Part shown: one piece after another, positions 31,843 to 44,200 of the stretch | Layout: every line of letters starts with the position of its first letter | How positions within the stretch are numbered: the first letter of the stretch is position 1 | Assembly: GCF_011386835.1 (NCBI RefSeq) | Contig: NC_088791.1 | Span: 6,324,998 to 6,388,997, forward strand | Direction: 5' to 3' | DNA length: 64,000 nucleotides | From: Chrysemys picta bellii | Lineage: Eukaryota; Chordata; Testudines; Emydidae | Position numbers and translations under genes: made by a program | The notes under the pieces: generated by a model | What the model saw: only the letters and a program-made list of their open reading frames with translations | Told to the model about the DNA's origin: nothing | The model's database searches: none

Positions 31843-33385
31843 CCTGTGTTATTTAACATCTTTATCAGTGACCTGGAAGAAAACATAAAATCATCACTAA
31901 AGTTGATCCAATAAAAGATGTTCCCTCACCCGCCTTGTCTCCTTAATATCCTGGGACTGACCCAGCTACGACTACACTGCATACTGATCCATTTGGCAGA
32001 TACCACAGACATTGCGGGAGTGGTAAATAACGAAGAGGACTGGTCAGTGATACAGAGCGATGTGGATTGCTAGGTAAACTGGGCCCTGTGACGAAGTGGG
32101 AATGTTCTTAATGTTTTCCCTGAGTGCTGTGTGGGTGCCTCAGTTTCCCCTATGCATTTCTTGAGTGTGTAGGGGTGTGTGATTGTTGCAGAGCCCTAGG
32201 GGGTCAGTGTGATGGTGTCTGCACAGAGATTGGCCGACACCCTGTCTCCTGGCAACTGATGGCCTGGGCCCCTCCTCCACAAAGGTGCCAACTGAAGGTG
32301 TTGGAGAACAAAGGGATCAGGTGACCTCCTGGCCCGGGAAAGAGACAAAGGGAGAGGAGGGGCTGGAGAGTTTTCAGTTTGGAGCTGGCTGGGAAAACGG
32401 AGGGGAGCCCAGACAGGGCTCGGGCCCCCCAAGATGGACCTGACTGAGGGGGTCCTGTTGTCTGTACCTGCAAGACCTGTCTTGGACTATGTTCCTGTCA
32501 TCTAAATAAACCTTCTGTTTTACTGGCTGGTTGAGAGTCATGGTGAGTTGCAGGAAACCGGGGGTGCAGGGCCTTGTCTCCCCCAAACTCCGTGACAGGC
32601 CCAAGCAAACAATATGAGTTTTAATATGGCTAAATGTAAACATTACATCTAGGAACAAAGAATGCAGGCCATCCTTACAGGATGAGGACTCTATCCTGGG
32701 AAGCAGCGACTCTGAAAAAGCTTTGGGGGTTATTGTAGATAATCAGCTGAGCGTGAGCTCCCAGTGTGACCCTGTGGTCAAAAGAGCTAATGAGATCCTG
32801 GGAGGCATCAACAGGGGAATCTGGAGTAGGAGCAGAGAGGTTATTTTACCCCTGTATTTGGCACTGGTGCGACCGCTGCTGGGATCCTGTGTCCAGTTCT
32901 GGTGCCCGCAATTCAAGAAGGATGTTGCTAAACTGGAGAGAGTTCAAAGAAGAGCCACGAGAACAATTAAAGGATAGATTCACGGAGCTCAATCTCTTTC
33001 GCTTAACAAAGAGAAGGTTAAGCTATAATCAAGGGGTGACATGATTACAGTCTGTAAACCTACCTGAGGAACAAATATTTAATAATGGGTTGTGGAGTCT
33101 AGCAGAGAAAGGTCTAACGTGAACCAATGGCTGGAAGTTGAAGCTGGACACTCAAACAGGAAATAAGGTGTAAATTTTTAATAGTGAGCGTAATTAACCA
33201 CTGGAACAATTTACCAGGGGTCGTGGTGGATTCTCCATCACTGACAATTTTAAAATCCCGACTGGATGTTTCTCTAGAAGATCTGCTCTGGGAATTATTT
33301 TGGGGAAGTTCTATGGCCTGTGTCATGCGAGAGGTCAGAAGAGGATCACAATGATCTCTTCTGCCTTAGAATCGATGAATCTCTG
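31843..33385 (+). mobile_element. CR1 LINE fragment split by a solo LTR
   Basis: The + strand carries GDPVLFNIFISDLEENIK near 31843, then after the [37 protein letters not shown] and [15 protein letters not shown], ending with a CR1-type 3' region near 33380. Multiple frameshifts. The interruption is the LTR at 32087-32597; the flanks join in CR1 sequence. Confidence 0.85.
32087..32597 (+). mobile_element. Solo LTR (511 bp)
   Basis: Begins TGTGACGAAG and ends CTCCGTGACA (TG...CA), with a perfect 5-bp duplication GGCCC at 32082-32086 and 32598-32602. AATAAA at 32505-32510 gives the + orientation. No internal retroviral or Gypsy coding sequence remains, consistent with LTR-LTR recombination. 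Confidence 0.88.
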
Positions 33386-33684
33386 AAACCCGACAGATAT
33401 AGTCTGTGATCCTGGCACTGGCTCTACACGGGTTTGGGACAGTAGTCTGGAAATCTCAGCCCATATGAAAGTTATGTTTTAAATGTGGCATAGAAAGAAC
33501 TTTCTCCCAGCAGGCAGCTGACCCACCAGGAAATGTCTGTATCTTCTGCGGGCGGATCTGTGGTTCCAGGATCGGAATCCTGAGCCATCTCCGGACCCAT
33601 ATGTAAATCCGTGGTAGAGATCACCCTCGAATCAAGGGATTGCCAATTATGATGATTTTTCTAACTAAGGGACAGTCAGTAAAT

Positions 33685-33780
33685 GTAAAAAGCAACAGAG
33701 AGTCCTGTGGCACCTTTAAGACTAACAGATGTATTGGAGCATAAGATTTCGTGGGTGAATATCCACTTCTTGGTGCCTCA
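33685..33780 (-). mobile_element. Penelope-like tail fragment
   Basis: AAAAAGCAACAGAGAGTCCT, GGCACCTTTAAGACTAACAG and AGATTTCGTGGGTGAATATC match the tail family at 6135 and 40077. The terminal GTAGCCGTGTTAG block is missing. Confidence 0.7.
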
Positions 33781-33808
33781 TCCTCTGTAAGTTTCTACCC
33801 TATGATAC

Positions 33809-34451
33809 TGTCAGGGTTCCCTTCCCACTCTGAACTCTAGGGTACAGACATGGGGTCCCGCATGAAGACCCCCTAAGTTTATTTCTACTAGTTTAGGTTA
33901 AAAACTCCCAAAGGCACAAATTCTCCCTTGTACCTTGGATTAGGTAATGCTGCCACCACCAAGTGATTAGACAAAACTCAGGAAAAGGACCACTTGGAGT
34001 TTCTACTCCCTCCTAATATCCCCCACCAAGCCCTACACCCCCTTTCCTGGGGAGGCTTGAGAATAAACAAGATGAACACAGACCAACCTTGGATTTTTTT
34101 TAGGACACTGAAAAAAACAATCAGATTCTTAAAAAACCAGAACTTTATTAGAAAGAAAAAAAGGTAAAAGAAGCACCTCTGTAAAATTAGACTGGAAGAT
34201 AATCTCACAGGGCAATCAGATTCAGATTCTGTCTCCGGCAAGCACCCAGAACAGACAAACAAAGCCTTCCTCCCCCCCACACAGATTTGAAAGTATCTTG
34301 TCCCCTTATTGGTCCTTTTGGTCAGGTGCCAGCCAGGTTACCTGAGCTTTTTAACCCTTTACAGGTAAAAGGATTTTGTGCCTCTGGCCAGGAGGGATTT
34401 TATAGTACTGTACACAGGAAGGTTGTTACCCTTCCCTTTATATTGATGACA
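33809..34451 (-). mobile_element. Solo LTR (643 bp)
   Basis: Begins TGTCAGGGTTCCCTTC and ends TATTGATGACA, with a perfect 5-bp duplication GATAC at 33804-33808 and 34452-34456. On the minus strand AATAAA (complement of 34144-34149) suggests reverse orientation. No coding sequence inside. It is unrelated in sequence to the LTR at 32087. Confidence 0.85.
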
Positions 34452-34456
34452 GATAC

Positions 34457-37400
34457 CGTTACTATCGAGTTAGTAGAAAGCAACCTTGGGAGTGTAGCTA
34501 TGTAACTGCTCCTTTAAATTTCAAATAGTCTGCTGGGGGCATCTGCCATTTTGTGTTCTGTTCCCATGCAGCCTGTTGGCCAGAGGATAATAAACACACT
34601 GTGCTCTCTCTCACAGAGGCTGTGCATTTGGTCTTTCTTCTTTTGTTGTTTTCCCCTTTAATCTAAAGTAAATCATGCAGGCTCTTCTCCCATTTCCAGC
34701 CTGGATTTTCCACTGTCTTACACCTTGTGTTGTCAACCCCACCATTGTAAACGATGGGCCCAGGGAGTATAAAGTGCTATAAAATCCACACTGTCCATTC
34801 GTGCTCAGGTATAAATGACAACACGAGATGCAGGACAATGAAGACTCAGGCCCCCTAGCACTAAGTGGCTGACCTGACCCAAGACACGAGTCCAGTGTTG
34901 TGTGTTTCTCTGGAAATAATTGTTGCTATGACTACAACTTAAAGCGATGTAAGGAATTTAGCTCTGGCCCTGCTCTACATGTCAGTTGTGTTGTCATTAG
35001 TGAATGTATGGGAAACCCAGTATCCTGAAATTGGGCATTGGTTAGCAGGAAACTTTCAGTTCTTATAGCCCTTTGATCTTTTGGGGGGTAATTCTAGGGT
35101 GGACAGTCTAGCCTGATGGAGACGAGCTGTTTCTCTCCCACCCACTGGAATCTGTAATGAATGCAGGGTTAACAGTCCCACGTGACAGCAGACAAGAGGC
35201 TGAAATATGAATGATCTGCAGCCTTTAGTCACGGATTTATGGCCCAAAATGTGAGACAAAAGATCAAATGAGGAGTTATCGTTTTGCACCAGAGCAGAGC
35301 CATAAACCATCCTCGGAGACTTTCTTTCGCTGACTCAGGTTTGTTCAACTTCATGCCTCATCCTTCCCTCCCCAAGAAGCTGTCGAATCAGCGGCGCCCG
35401 GATTCACTTGGCCCTGTGCGAAAATGCACCAGCCTGATGTTATGCTGACAGCAATGGAGAAATGTTTAGCTCTAAGCACTTAGAAAGGTAATTAAAGAAA
35501 ACCATTAATGCAGCTCTGTGCAAGGTTTAATTTTACTCCAGGTACAGTAATGGGAATGACTCAGCCATGGTATAGCCTGGAACAGCGTTTTCAGGTGGTG
35601 AGGTAACCAGTCCGTTTCATCAGGAGAAGTTGGAGTGAGAGCCTGTTTAATACGGACTGAGACACTTTTTGGTATAATATAAACAATGAGCCAAAGTTCC
35701 TAGATTTAATCCCCAACTGACCTTACCCCAACTCTCCACCTATCTTTTTAAAGTGATCCTCACAAGGTAAAAATTATAGCCTAAACCCTCCAAATTCCTT
35801 ATCTGTTACTAATAACATCCCAGATTGTTCAAACGGAGTGTTTTTTAAAACCGAATTTACTTTGCAGCATGCCTCTGCAGTATTGCTAACTCCAAATCAT
35901 CAGTCAGACCCCGGACATCTTCAGATGGGCTCAAAAATCCTGAGTTTTCAAAAAATAATAAATGTGGGGTTCTTTTTATTTGTCTTCTGATGTTGGAGAC
36001 TTCAGGGTTCACACCCCCTGTGGTTTTTCTCTGCAGCCAGGAGGGCTGGACATTTACTTTTTTTTGTTTAATGAAAGTTGAGATTTTCAGATAGCAACAT
36101 GATTCCAGCAATCGAGGGCTTTAAGAAATACACACTCCCTGAGCCCCCACCCTAATGGCAAGACTCTTGATAACACTGCAAGAGTTGGCAATGCTGCATC
36201 TGCAGTTTCTTTACTCCTTTGCTTTTTCTCAGCTGGGATACTGAGTCGGGAATGGTAAATGTCATGTTCTTTCTCAGACCAGTTTCACATCCTGATTCTC
36301 AGGCACTGGCATAATGCTGATCCATTTCAGTGCCCAGCCCCGCCGGGGACGGTTGACACCTAAATGTACTTTGCATTAAAAGGAATATAAAAACATTTCT
36401 CTTCACAATGAGCTTTGTGCCAGTTGGACAACATCCATGTTTAGGCCACTTCTCCTTTATTAAAGAAAAGGCTAAACAGGATTTCAGATTACAACGAAGC
36501 AGAAGTCACCCCAGCCAAACGCAGCCCTGATACAGCAAAAATCCCGGTCATAAAACTGCCTCCCAGAAGTCTCTGCAGCAGGGACTTGCAGCTGACCTGG
36601 CGATGACATCATCGGGAATATTTTGCTAAAATCGCCAAGGCCTACGTGACATGGCTGTACAAACAGTGTCCCCAAAAGGAGACTCTCCTTTAGCTCAGGT
36701 CAAGGGCAACAGAACAGGGGGACCAGGGGGGCCATGCTAGCCATAGGTGTGAGTGATGGGGGGATGAGGGGGCAGAGAGGAGCGAATGGGGGTGGGGCCT
36801 CAGGGGGCGGGGCCACGGTTCGGGTGCCTGTGCGCCTGCCCTATACCTTTAGGTTCTGCCACTCCTGGCTCAGGGGCCAGGGCCCTGAGATTTTGGAGCA
36901 GGACAGTCTGTGGCCATCATCGTGGCAACTGTGAAGCCCCAGACAGCAATGGAGGTGTCTGATTCCAACTACATTCATAATAAAGAGTGATGGAAGAGAA
37001 AGACAGAGAGTATGGAATTACATTTATTTTAAAAGTTTCCTAACCCTTAAAAAATCCCCTTGGGTGCTTTGTCTTAGGCTCTCAATGGCTCGAGCCCCAG
37101 AATTGCTAAAGTCAGCAGCCTCATAGCCCTGTAGTGTTTCTCTCATTAACACAGTTCAATTAAAAAATAAAGTTCTACGTCTCAAATCGCTTTCTAGGCC
37201 CTGCGTGAAGCGTTGGCCTTGCAGTGAAATGAAGATCTCAGACTTATTTGTACCAATTTTGTATGACATATCCTTCTGCTACATCCTAAACGCAGCTGTG
37301 TCTTAGACGCGGGAATGTACACATCACAACCTGCAGCATGTTGCAACAGGTTTGCTTAAAAATCTGTTGTTGATTCTTTACTGATTTCCTAACCCGTTTC

Positions 37401-37990
37401 AAGGCGCAGTGTCCAGCGTTTGTCTTTATCGTGTTGCAGAAACTCTTTCCCTGATTTTGGAAAGTTCAGAGGTACAGTTTGCCAAGAAACGCTCACGTGT
37501 CCCACTCCCTTACCCCAGTTTTACACCCGTGTCACCCCATTGACTTCACCGGAGTTCCTCTGCTGTAGACTGGTGTATATTGAGAGGAGACTCAGGCTCT
37601 GTTTGTGGGTTTCCTCCAGGGCAGTGACGGACAGGGACATGTAGGTTAGAGGGGTTGTAATAATCTGCGGCCACAACAGACCTCATGGCTATCAGGTGCT
37701 GTGCACACCACCACCATGTGGACTTTGCAGTTGTCGGCAGGCATGAAACTCCAGTTATTCTGCTCCATTAACCAGGGAGGCTAATCGTTCGCAGCAATAT
37801 GCACAGCAAACGTGGCTAAATTGGAGCAGAATCATCATCTGCGATGTAGTGATGAAGATGGCAGAGACAGCAGGGCTAGAACACCAGACTGGGACCTGTA
37901 TTCTTTGCACACTGTTACTCCACATTTAAGATGATGGTAGCTTTGGTCCCCATGTAAAACTTCCAGGAGAGGAATTTGGCTCACGGGTCT
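34457..37990. other. Intergenic, no gene recognised
   Basis: A possible LTR piece starts at about 34493 (TGTAGCTATGTAACTGCTCC, with AATAAA near 34590), but its other end was not found. The remainder has no exon, RNA gene or bounded repeat that I can support. Confidence 0.35.
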
Positions 37991-37993
37991 CTT

Positions 37994-38273
37994 AGGGTAC
38001 GTCTACACTACCCGACGGATCGGCGGGTAGCGATCGATCTATCAGGGATCAATTTATTGCGTGTAGTGTAGACGTGATAAATTGATCCCCAATCGCTCTC
38101 CCGTCGACTGCTGAACTCCAGCTCGGCGAGAGGCGGAAGCAAAGTCGACGGGGGAGCCGCGGCCGTCGATCCTGCGCCGCGAGGACGCGAAGTAAGTGAT
38201 TCTAAGTCGATCTAAGATACGTCGACTTCAGCTACGCTATGCTCCCCCCCACAGTGTAGACCAGGCCCCAGTG
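37994..38273. mobile_element. MITE related to 29018-29313
   Basis: Left end GGGTACGTCTACACTACC and right end GTGTAGACCAGGCCCC are imperfect inverted repeats. An internal hairpin at about 38047-38092 (GGGATCAATTTATTGCGTGT facing ACGTGATAAATTGATCCC) is a diverged form of the 20-bp hairpin in the element at 29018. Confidence 0.75.
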
Positions 38274-38790
38274 GCCAATCTCTTGTGTAGAAGAGCACTC
38301 TAAATAACAAATTATCCTGGGGATGTCCGGTGGCTCTCTGGCAGCTTAAATGAATGGGCAATCTGTGGAAGCATGTGAGGATCAAAAGAGGGCGATCTCT
38401 TACTCCGGGCATCGCCAGGAGTTGCCATTTATTGCCAGTCATGGTGAAGTTTGATGTTCTTAAAGCCCTAGCTCCTAGAGGCCTGTGATTATGTGAGAAT
38501 CTCATCTGTTGTTCTTTTTTCTTTGAAGTACATTTCTCACCTTGGTCATGGTTGGAGAGAAAAACTTGCAGACATGACCCCCAGAAGCTCAGAAGAATAA
38601 AAAGACCCAAAACTATTATTTGTAATGATTTTTAAGCCAACCTCGTGACTTTTTTGGAGCCTGAGGCGTGATTTTTTGAACACTGAGGATTGGGGATACC
38701 AAGGCAATTCCATAGCACCCTCACTGTATCGGGGTGACCACTGCTTCTGTTAGACTGTGGGTGTCGCAGCACAGGGATGGTCTCTGCCTG
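38274..38790. other. Intergenic, no feature recognised
   Basis: No exon or bounded repeat seen. The open frame on the minus strand has no recognisable similarity. Confidence 0.35.
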
Positions 38791-39105
38791 TGTCCTGTAC
38801 AACAATGGTTCTCAACCGGGGTACACATAGTGACTGGCAGGGACATGTAGGGCCGAAGAGGAGAAGCAGAAGGAGGGGGGGAGAGAAGAAGCAGAGAGGG
38901 AGGCAGACGAAGGGGGAGAGATCTTCCAGTGGGTACATCAGCTCATCCAGATATTTGCCTAGTTTTACAACAGGCTACATAAAATGCACTAGCGAAGTCA
39001 GTACAAACTAAATTTCATACAGACAGTGACTTATTTCTCCTGCTCTATCTACCATACGCTGAAATGTAAGTACAGTATTTATATTCAAATCCATTTATTT
39101 TACAA

Positions 39106-40366
39106 CAGGATGGATTTGATTTAAATCACTAGTCAGGAAGATTCGATTTAATCATGGTTTTCTACATTAAAGGGCACTCTTTTTGGTTGTTATAACCTGA
39201 ATACATATTATTCACAACTCAGAGATAGATGTAGGTTTCATTTGTAGAAGGTGCACACTATACATTTTTAAACAGTGATTTATTTTGAAAACTTTTCAGA
39301 TTAGTTTTACAGCTATATCAGAAAATGAATGATTGTTTGGTTATTTCATTTACCAAAGGTAATCGAAGCAGATATTTATGAAGTCACTGGGAGGTGAACT
39401 GTCTCCAATTCAACAGGTTAATCATTAATATTTGGAGGATTTTCTTGCCATGCTGTATTAGGAGGAGAACATCACCAGACAGATATTTAAATTGTTTTAT
39501 TTAACTAAAACAACAACATTAAGTATTCTGGATTTTTTCTTCAACAGCAAACATATAATACTTTAACAAAATAAGCATATGTCCCTCACTTCTCATATTT
39601 ATCTCCAGACTTCTTCTCCTTTTCCAGATCTATTCCGCCCCCAACAATCTTCTATTCATTGAACTTTTTGAAATTTTGCACGTTTAGAGAGAGGTAAGGG
39701 ATTGACTCTGTGTACACAGATTTTCTGAGGGACAATAGGGTTGAGGGCTGTTGTTTCTCACCTCTATATATTATTTATTTATTTAAAAACATTTTTGCTG
39801 TCAACAAGCATGTTACCTCTGGAGACACAAATCCACAGTTTGAGAACTGCAAAACTAAGCATCTCTGATGGTCTCTTCTAGACTGAGCACTGAGTCCCAT
39901 TGGATAGATAGAAAGATTAACCTAAATAATCTATACAGAAGCCTGTGGAACCCCATACGATTGGGTCCCTAATCCATGAACTATTGGAACTCATTTACAA
40001 AACTTTTCTTAAACATGACATGAATATATTGTCTCATACCATAGAATTAGAATTTCTAATCCCTATTCCATGATGACAAGTATCAGGGGGTAGCCGTGTT
40101 AGTCTGTATCTACAAAAACAACAAGGAGTCTGGTGGCACCTTAAAGACTAACAGATTTATTTGGGCATAAGCTTTCGTGAGTAAAAACCTCACTTCTTCG
40201 GATGCATAGAGTGAAAGTCCATGATGAGAGATCTTTGAGCTATAATGTATCTTAATTAAAACTATCTTTAGCTAGGTTTTTTCCTTAAAAAGCATTTTAT
40301 CAAAAAATCCGATTTAAATAAAAAAAATCCAATTTTTTTTTTAATCATTGATTTTAATCCACCCTG
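39106..40366. mobile_element. 1.26-kb hAT-like element, inner layer
   Basis: Ends CAGGATGGATTTGATTTAAA and AATCATTGATTTTAATCC-ACCCTG are inverted. Perfect 8-bp duplication TTTTACAA at 39098-39105 and 40367-40374. AT-rich interior with no transposase similarity seen; a Penelope-like tail is inserted at 40077-40217. Confidence 0.85.
40077..40217 (-). mobile_element. Penelope-like 3' tail, innermost layer
   Basis: AAGTATCAGGGGGTAGCCGT, ACAAAAACAACAAGGAGTCT and CATAAGCTTTCGTGAGTAAA in order. Perfect 10-bp duplication TCCATGATGA at 40067-40076 and 40218-40227. Minus orientation, by comparison with the coding-bearing copy at 48827. Confidence 0.88.
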
Positions 40367-40779
40367 TTTTACAATTATATGGTAAAAATGAGAAAGTCAG
40401 CACGTTTTCAGCAAGGGTGTGCTGTGACACTTTTGTATTTTATGTCTGATTTTGTCAGCAAGTCGTTTTTAAGTGAGGTGAAACTTGGGGTACGCAATCA
40501 GACTCCTGAAAGGGGGACAGTAGCCTGGGAAGGTTGAGAACCTCTGCTGTCCAGCAGCAGACACCCTGGCAGCGAACGTGAGCATGCTCCTTTGTGGGTA
40601 TTGCAGTCACATCTTGCACAGTGGTGGGTACCCCGAGATCCCAGTGCAGATAGGCAGAGTTCTGGACAAAGGGGATTCACAGACTCCAGTGGGGTTCCCC
40701 TTTTCCAGCTGAGCTGGTCTGGCACGGACACCCCTTCTCCTAGGCCTGCAGAGCTGGGACATGTTGCTTCTTTAAGAAC

Positions 40780-41166
40780 TTTCCCCTCCCCAACCCTTCT
40801 GAGTCCATGCCCTTCCCCTGCCCTCCCGCACCCGGGAGGCAGACGCTGCCCCTTTAAGACCTGCCCCACCCCACGGGTCAGGGGCGGGAGGCGGCTTGTC
40901 TCGCAGGTGTTGCCAGACGTGATTGACACAGAGCGTTCTGAGCAAGGAGGGGCCGCGGCGGGAGTGGAGTGACGGGGAGAGAGTGACCAATAGGGAGGCA
41001 GGCGACGGGGTCAGCCGGGCCAATGGGCGGGCGAAGTGGGCGGGACAAGGCTGGGGTCTGCCAGCTGGTGCTGGTGTTCGGGATCGATCGGTGGCTGCGG
41101 CTGGCCAGGGCGGCCCCGGCTCCCATGGGCCGGCAGTGAGTGAGCGGGCGGGGCGCGCCCGGGGCC
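40780..41166 (+). promoter_or_regulatory. TSPAN33 promoter / 5' UTR (CpG-rich)
   Basis: GC-rich and rich in CpG, unlike the flanks. CCAAT boxes at 40987-40991 and 41020-41024; GC boxes (GGGCGG) at 41025-41030 and 41038-41043. No TATA box is evident, as in many CpG-island promoters. The transcription start is not determined. Confidence 0.6.
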
Positions 41167-41274
41167 ATGCCCAGGCGGCTGCCGGGGCCCCCTGCGGGCC
41201 CCCACGGGGAGGATTTCTCCTTCGTGAGCCCGCTGGTGAAGTACCTGCTCTTCTTCTTCAACCTGCTCTTCTGG
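41167..41274 (+). CDS. TSPAN33: TSPAN33 exon 1
   Basis: 36 codons from ATG at 41167 (context GGGGCCATGC); donor TGG|GTGCGT, phase 0. FSFVSPLVKYLLFFFNLLFW is the conserved start of TM1. The next exon completes TM1. Confidence 0.92.
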
Positions 41275-44200
41275 GTGCGTGGGGTCGAGAACTGGGGCGG
41301 GCAGCTGGGGGGGCACCTGGGGGGCACTTGGGGCTGGGCAGCTGGGGGGCACAGGGGAAGGGAGCGGGCAGCTGGGGGGCACAGGGGCAGCTAGTCCCGC
41401 CCCTTGGCAGAGTGTGGGGGGCATGGTGCGTGTTGGGGGGTGATTCCCCTGTCTGGAGCAATGGGGGTCCGGCAGGGCATGGGGCTCCCAGGGTACCGCC
41501 ATGCCTGGGGGGCCTGGCAGGGATGATCCCTCAGGGCAGAGGTGTGGGGAGATCTGGAGGGGAGGGCGGTGAGACGTTCCATGGGCAGAGAAAAATGACC
41601 CCATAAAATCCAACCCAGTTAATGTTCTCTTCATCCCAGCTCTGCGCAGGGCTCACCTCTCTTTAAGGAGCACGGTCAGTTTCTTTTTATCCAGGTACTG
41701 GAGGAAGCACTCTGTTTTTTTCCTCTTTCTCCCCCCTCTCTCTTTGCCTGCTCATTAATTTTGGCTGGGGGTGGTTGATATTTTTATTCTGAACAAAACC
41801 AGTAGCCGAGATGCTGTCCAGACCAAAATTGTACATGTAAAAAACTTTTCCCTGGGCTTCTGAAAGGAAAACTGAAAGAAGGGGAAAATTCTCATTTACT
41901 TCACCTGCACCTGAAAGGGGACTGGCTTCACTTTTGCCAGTGCCCTTCATGGCTGGCCTTTTGCATCCCAGCATAAAGCTGTTGTGTTCAAATGTTAAAA
42001 TCCAGGAAACCAGAAACAAAAGGTGCCACAAGTACTCCTGTTCTAGAAACAAAATGCATTTCTAGTCTCAGTAGGTTTCGTAAAACTGTCCGTCTCCCCC
42101 ACTCGCTCCAACACAGGTGCATGTATGGTAAAGGTTGTCTCTAACCTACATTGTGAAATGTATCCCTTTAAGAAGGGAGTGGTGCTTAGAATAATATCTA
42201 AAAGGTCACTGAATAGTGATCACATCAGTTCGTTCAGCCTGGATACAGTTATAAAGAAAGCAACTCTAACCTGGTATGAACTTGGCTGAGAATTGGGGAA
42301 CAGCAGATAACGCTACACTTAAAGGGGCCTATTTGTATTTTTGGTGGTTGTTTAGACTTAAACTTTGATTATTGTGCGAAATCGGTCAAAAGCGGTGGGG
42401 GGACATGCAAAGGACGTGTCTCACATGTTACGAGTAGTTGGAAAGAACTGTGCTTCATGGACCTATCAGCAGTGGTGTCATGTCAGGATATGCTGTCCCT
42501 TTGAATAACCAGCTGAACATAAATGTGGACACCTTTTGTCTCTGTTGGTGTTTGTTGCTCTATGCATTTCTATTACACAGGGACCTATGTGGTGCTGCAT
42601 TATTTGAGACTGTGGAATGGGGTAGCCAGTCAGCTATTGGGTGACTTCTTCCCATATCTCATATACTTGTCTGGTTTCTTTTTCTTTCTTTCTTTTCCTT
42701 TTCTTCAAAAAAGACCCTTTTAATTAAGGGAGTTAAGAAAAACCTGGTGGTTCTTGCCCTTCAAAGCCTGTAGAATTTAAAGGGACATTGACTTTAAAAA
42801 TCACACATCCCTCTGGGGTTTTTTAAACCCACTTTAGAGCTTTGTTCCCGTCTTATACAGTCAGTTTCCACTTTTGCTTTGTGTGGGTTTTCTTGGGACC
42901 GACAGGCCAGAGACAGAGAGATTCTTTATTTTTAAAGGAAAAGGTGATTGCTGTGCTGCAACATTGGGGACACTACTTTGAATATTTTTGAATCGACTGT
43001 CTTTCCAGCTGATGTTGCCTGTTTAATATTAGTAATACTTCACTTCACTGTACTAACTGGAGTAATGTCTTGGGGTAAAAAGAAGGTGCTTTTAGAGCTC
43101 AGAATGACTACACATGAGGACTATATGCCCAGACCTACCCTGTAGGCACCGTCAGGTTGGCTGGTTGTTTCTAGTGCTGCTGAGTGAATTTGTTGCCATG
43201 TAGAAGAATATCCTTTGCAGTTCAGTTGCTTTGCTCTTTTTCCCAGGTTCGTGTAGTTCAGACAAGTGTTCAGAGCTTACTGGAGTTGCCATAGTCAGAA
43301 TATCTTTGCTTGGGGACCACTGTGTCTGAGACGCGATAGACGCAGGCCAGAGAACAAATCAGAGCAGATCTTTCTATCTGGTCAGCCCTGTAAACAGTTC
43401 CCTGGTCAGATGTGCTTCCCCAATGAACTTATGAACCTTACAGCTGTGCCCAGCATATGTGGGGGGCGGTTGGTGGTTGTCTCTAGCACTGTCCTTCCTC
43501 TTAACTGGCGAATCTTTGTTCCCTGAACTGAACATCAGATTTTCAGTCTCCACAGGTAGCGTTGTGTAGAGAAGACTTGGAGATAAAAGAATTCCTGTAA
43601 ACTGGCGGGGGCTTCAGAGGAACTCCTTTGAGCCGCATGCCAGTGGGGGGTCTTGTGCTAGCAATGCACGCGCGTGCTCGTACTGTGGTGCTAGTGAAAA
43701 GGGTTTGCCTAGCTGCCGAACAGGGACCGCGTGGACAATGGCAGCCTTCCCACAGCCTCCTGCTCATGTTTTCCAACCATGTCCATGGCCACCTTGGAGT
43801 AAAAGCGGTTCAGTCTCCATGGCACGTTCGTTCCTTGTCACCTCTGCTGAGAATGTTGGTTAGGAAGGTGACTTTTTGTGGGGTGGCCGCCTGCCCCCTG
43901 GAAATGGGGCTGAGATCCCATCTCCTTTCCCAGTGGCCTCCCAAATCCATTGGTGGCTGGCTTTCTCTGGCTGTCTTCATGCTGCACTGCCCTCTGCAGT
44001 CCGGGTGCAGTGCCTGTTCCCTCTGAACACTGTGGTGTTCTCTCCCTGTAAAATCCCAAGAAGAAGAGGAAGCATCTGGTAGTTTCACAAGATGATTTCA
44101 TGCCTCTGAATGGACTTGGGCCAGCTCAGTGTAAAAGTGAAATTGACTGGCTTCTAGCATAGAATAAACGTACAGCTGGAAATACCTACTGGGTCACCCA

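Larger units (their letters stand above)
38803..40546. mobile_element. hAT-like element, outer layer of a nest
   Basis: Left end CAATGGTTCTCAACCGGGGT and right end AAGGTTGAGAACCTCTG are inverted; flanks CTGTACAA (38795-38802) and CTGTCCAG (40547-40554) match at 6 of 8 positions. It is interrupted by another element at 39106-40366. Same terminal type as 17909 and 51220. Confidence 0.75.

Noticed and set aside
40923..41634. Open frames over 200 codons on both strands around TSPAN33 exon 1
   Set aside because: The real coding frame is the 36-codon exon 41167-41274 with a consensus donor; the longer frames reflect CpG-island composition.
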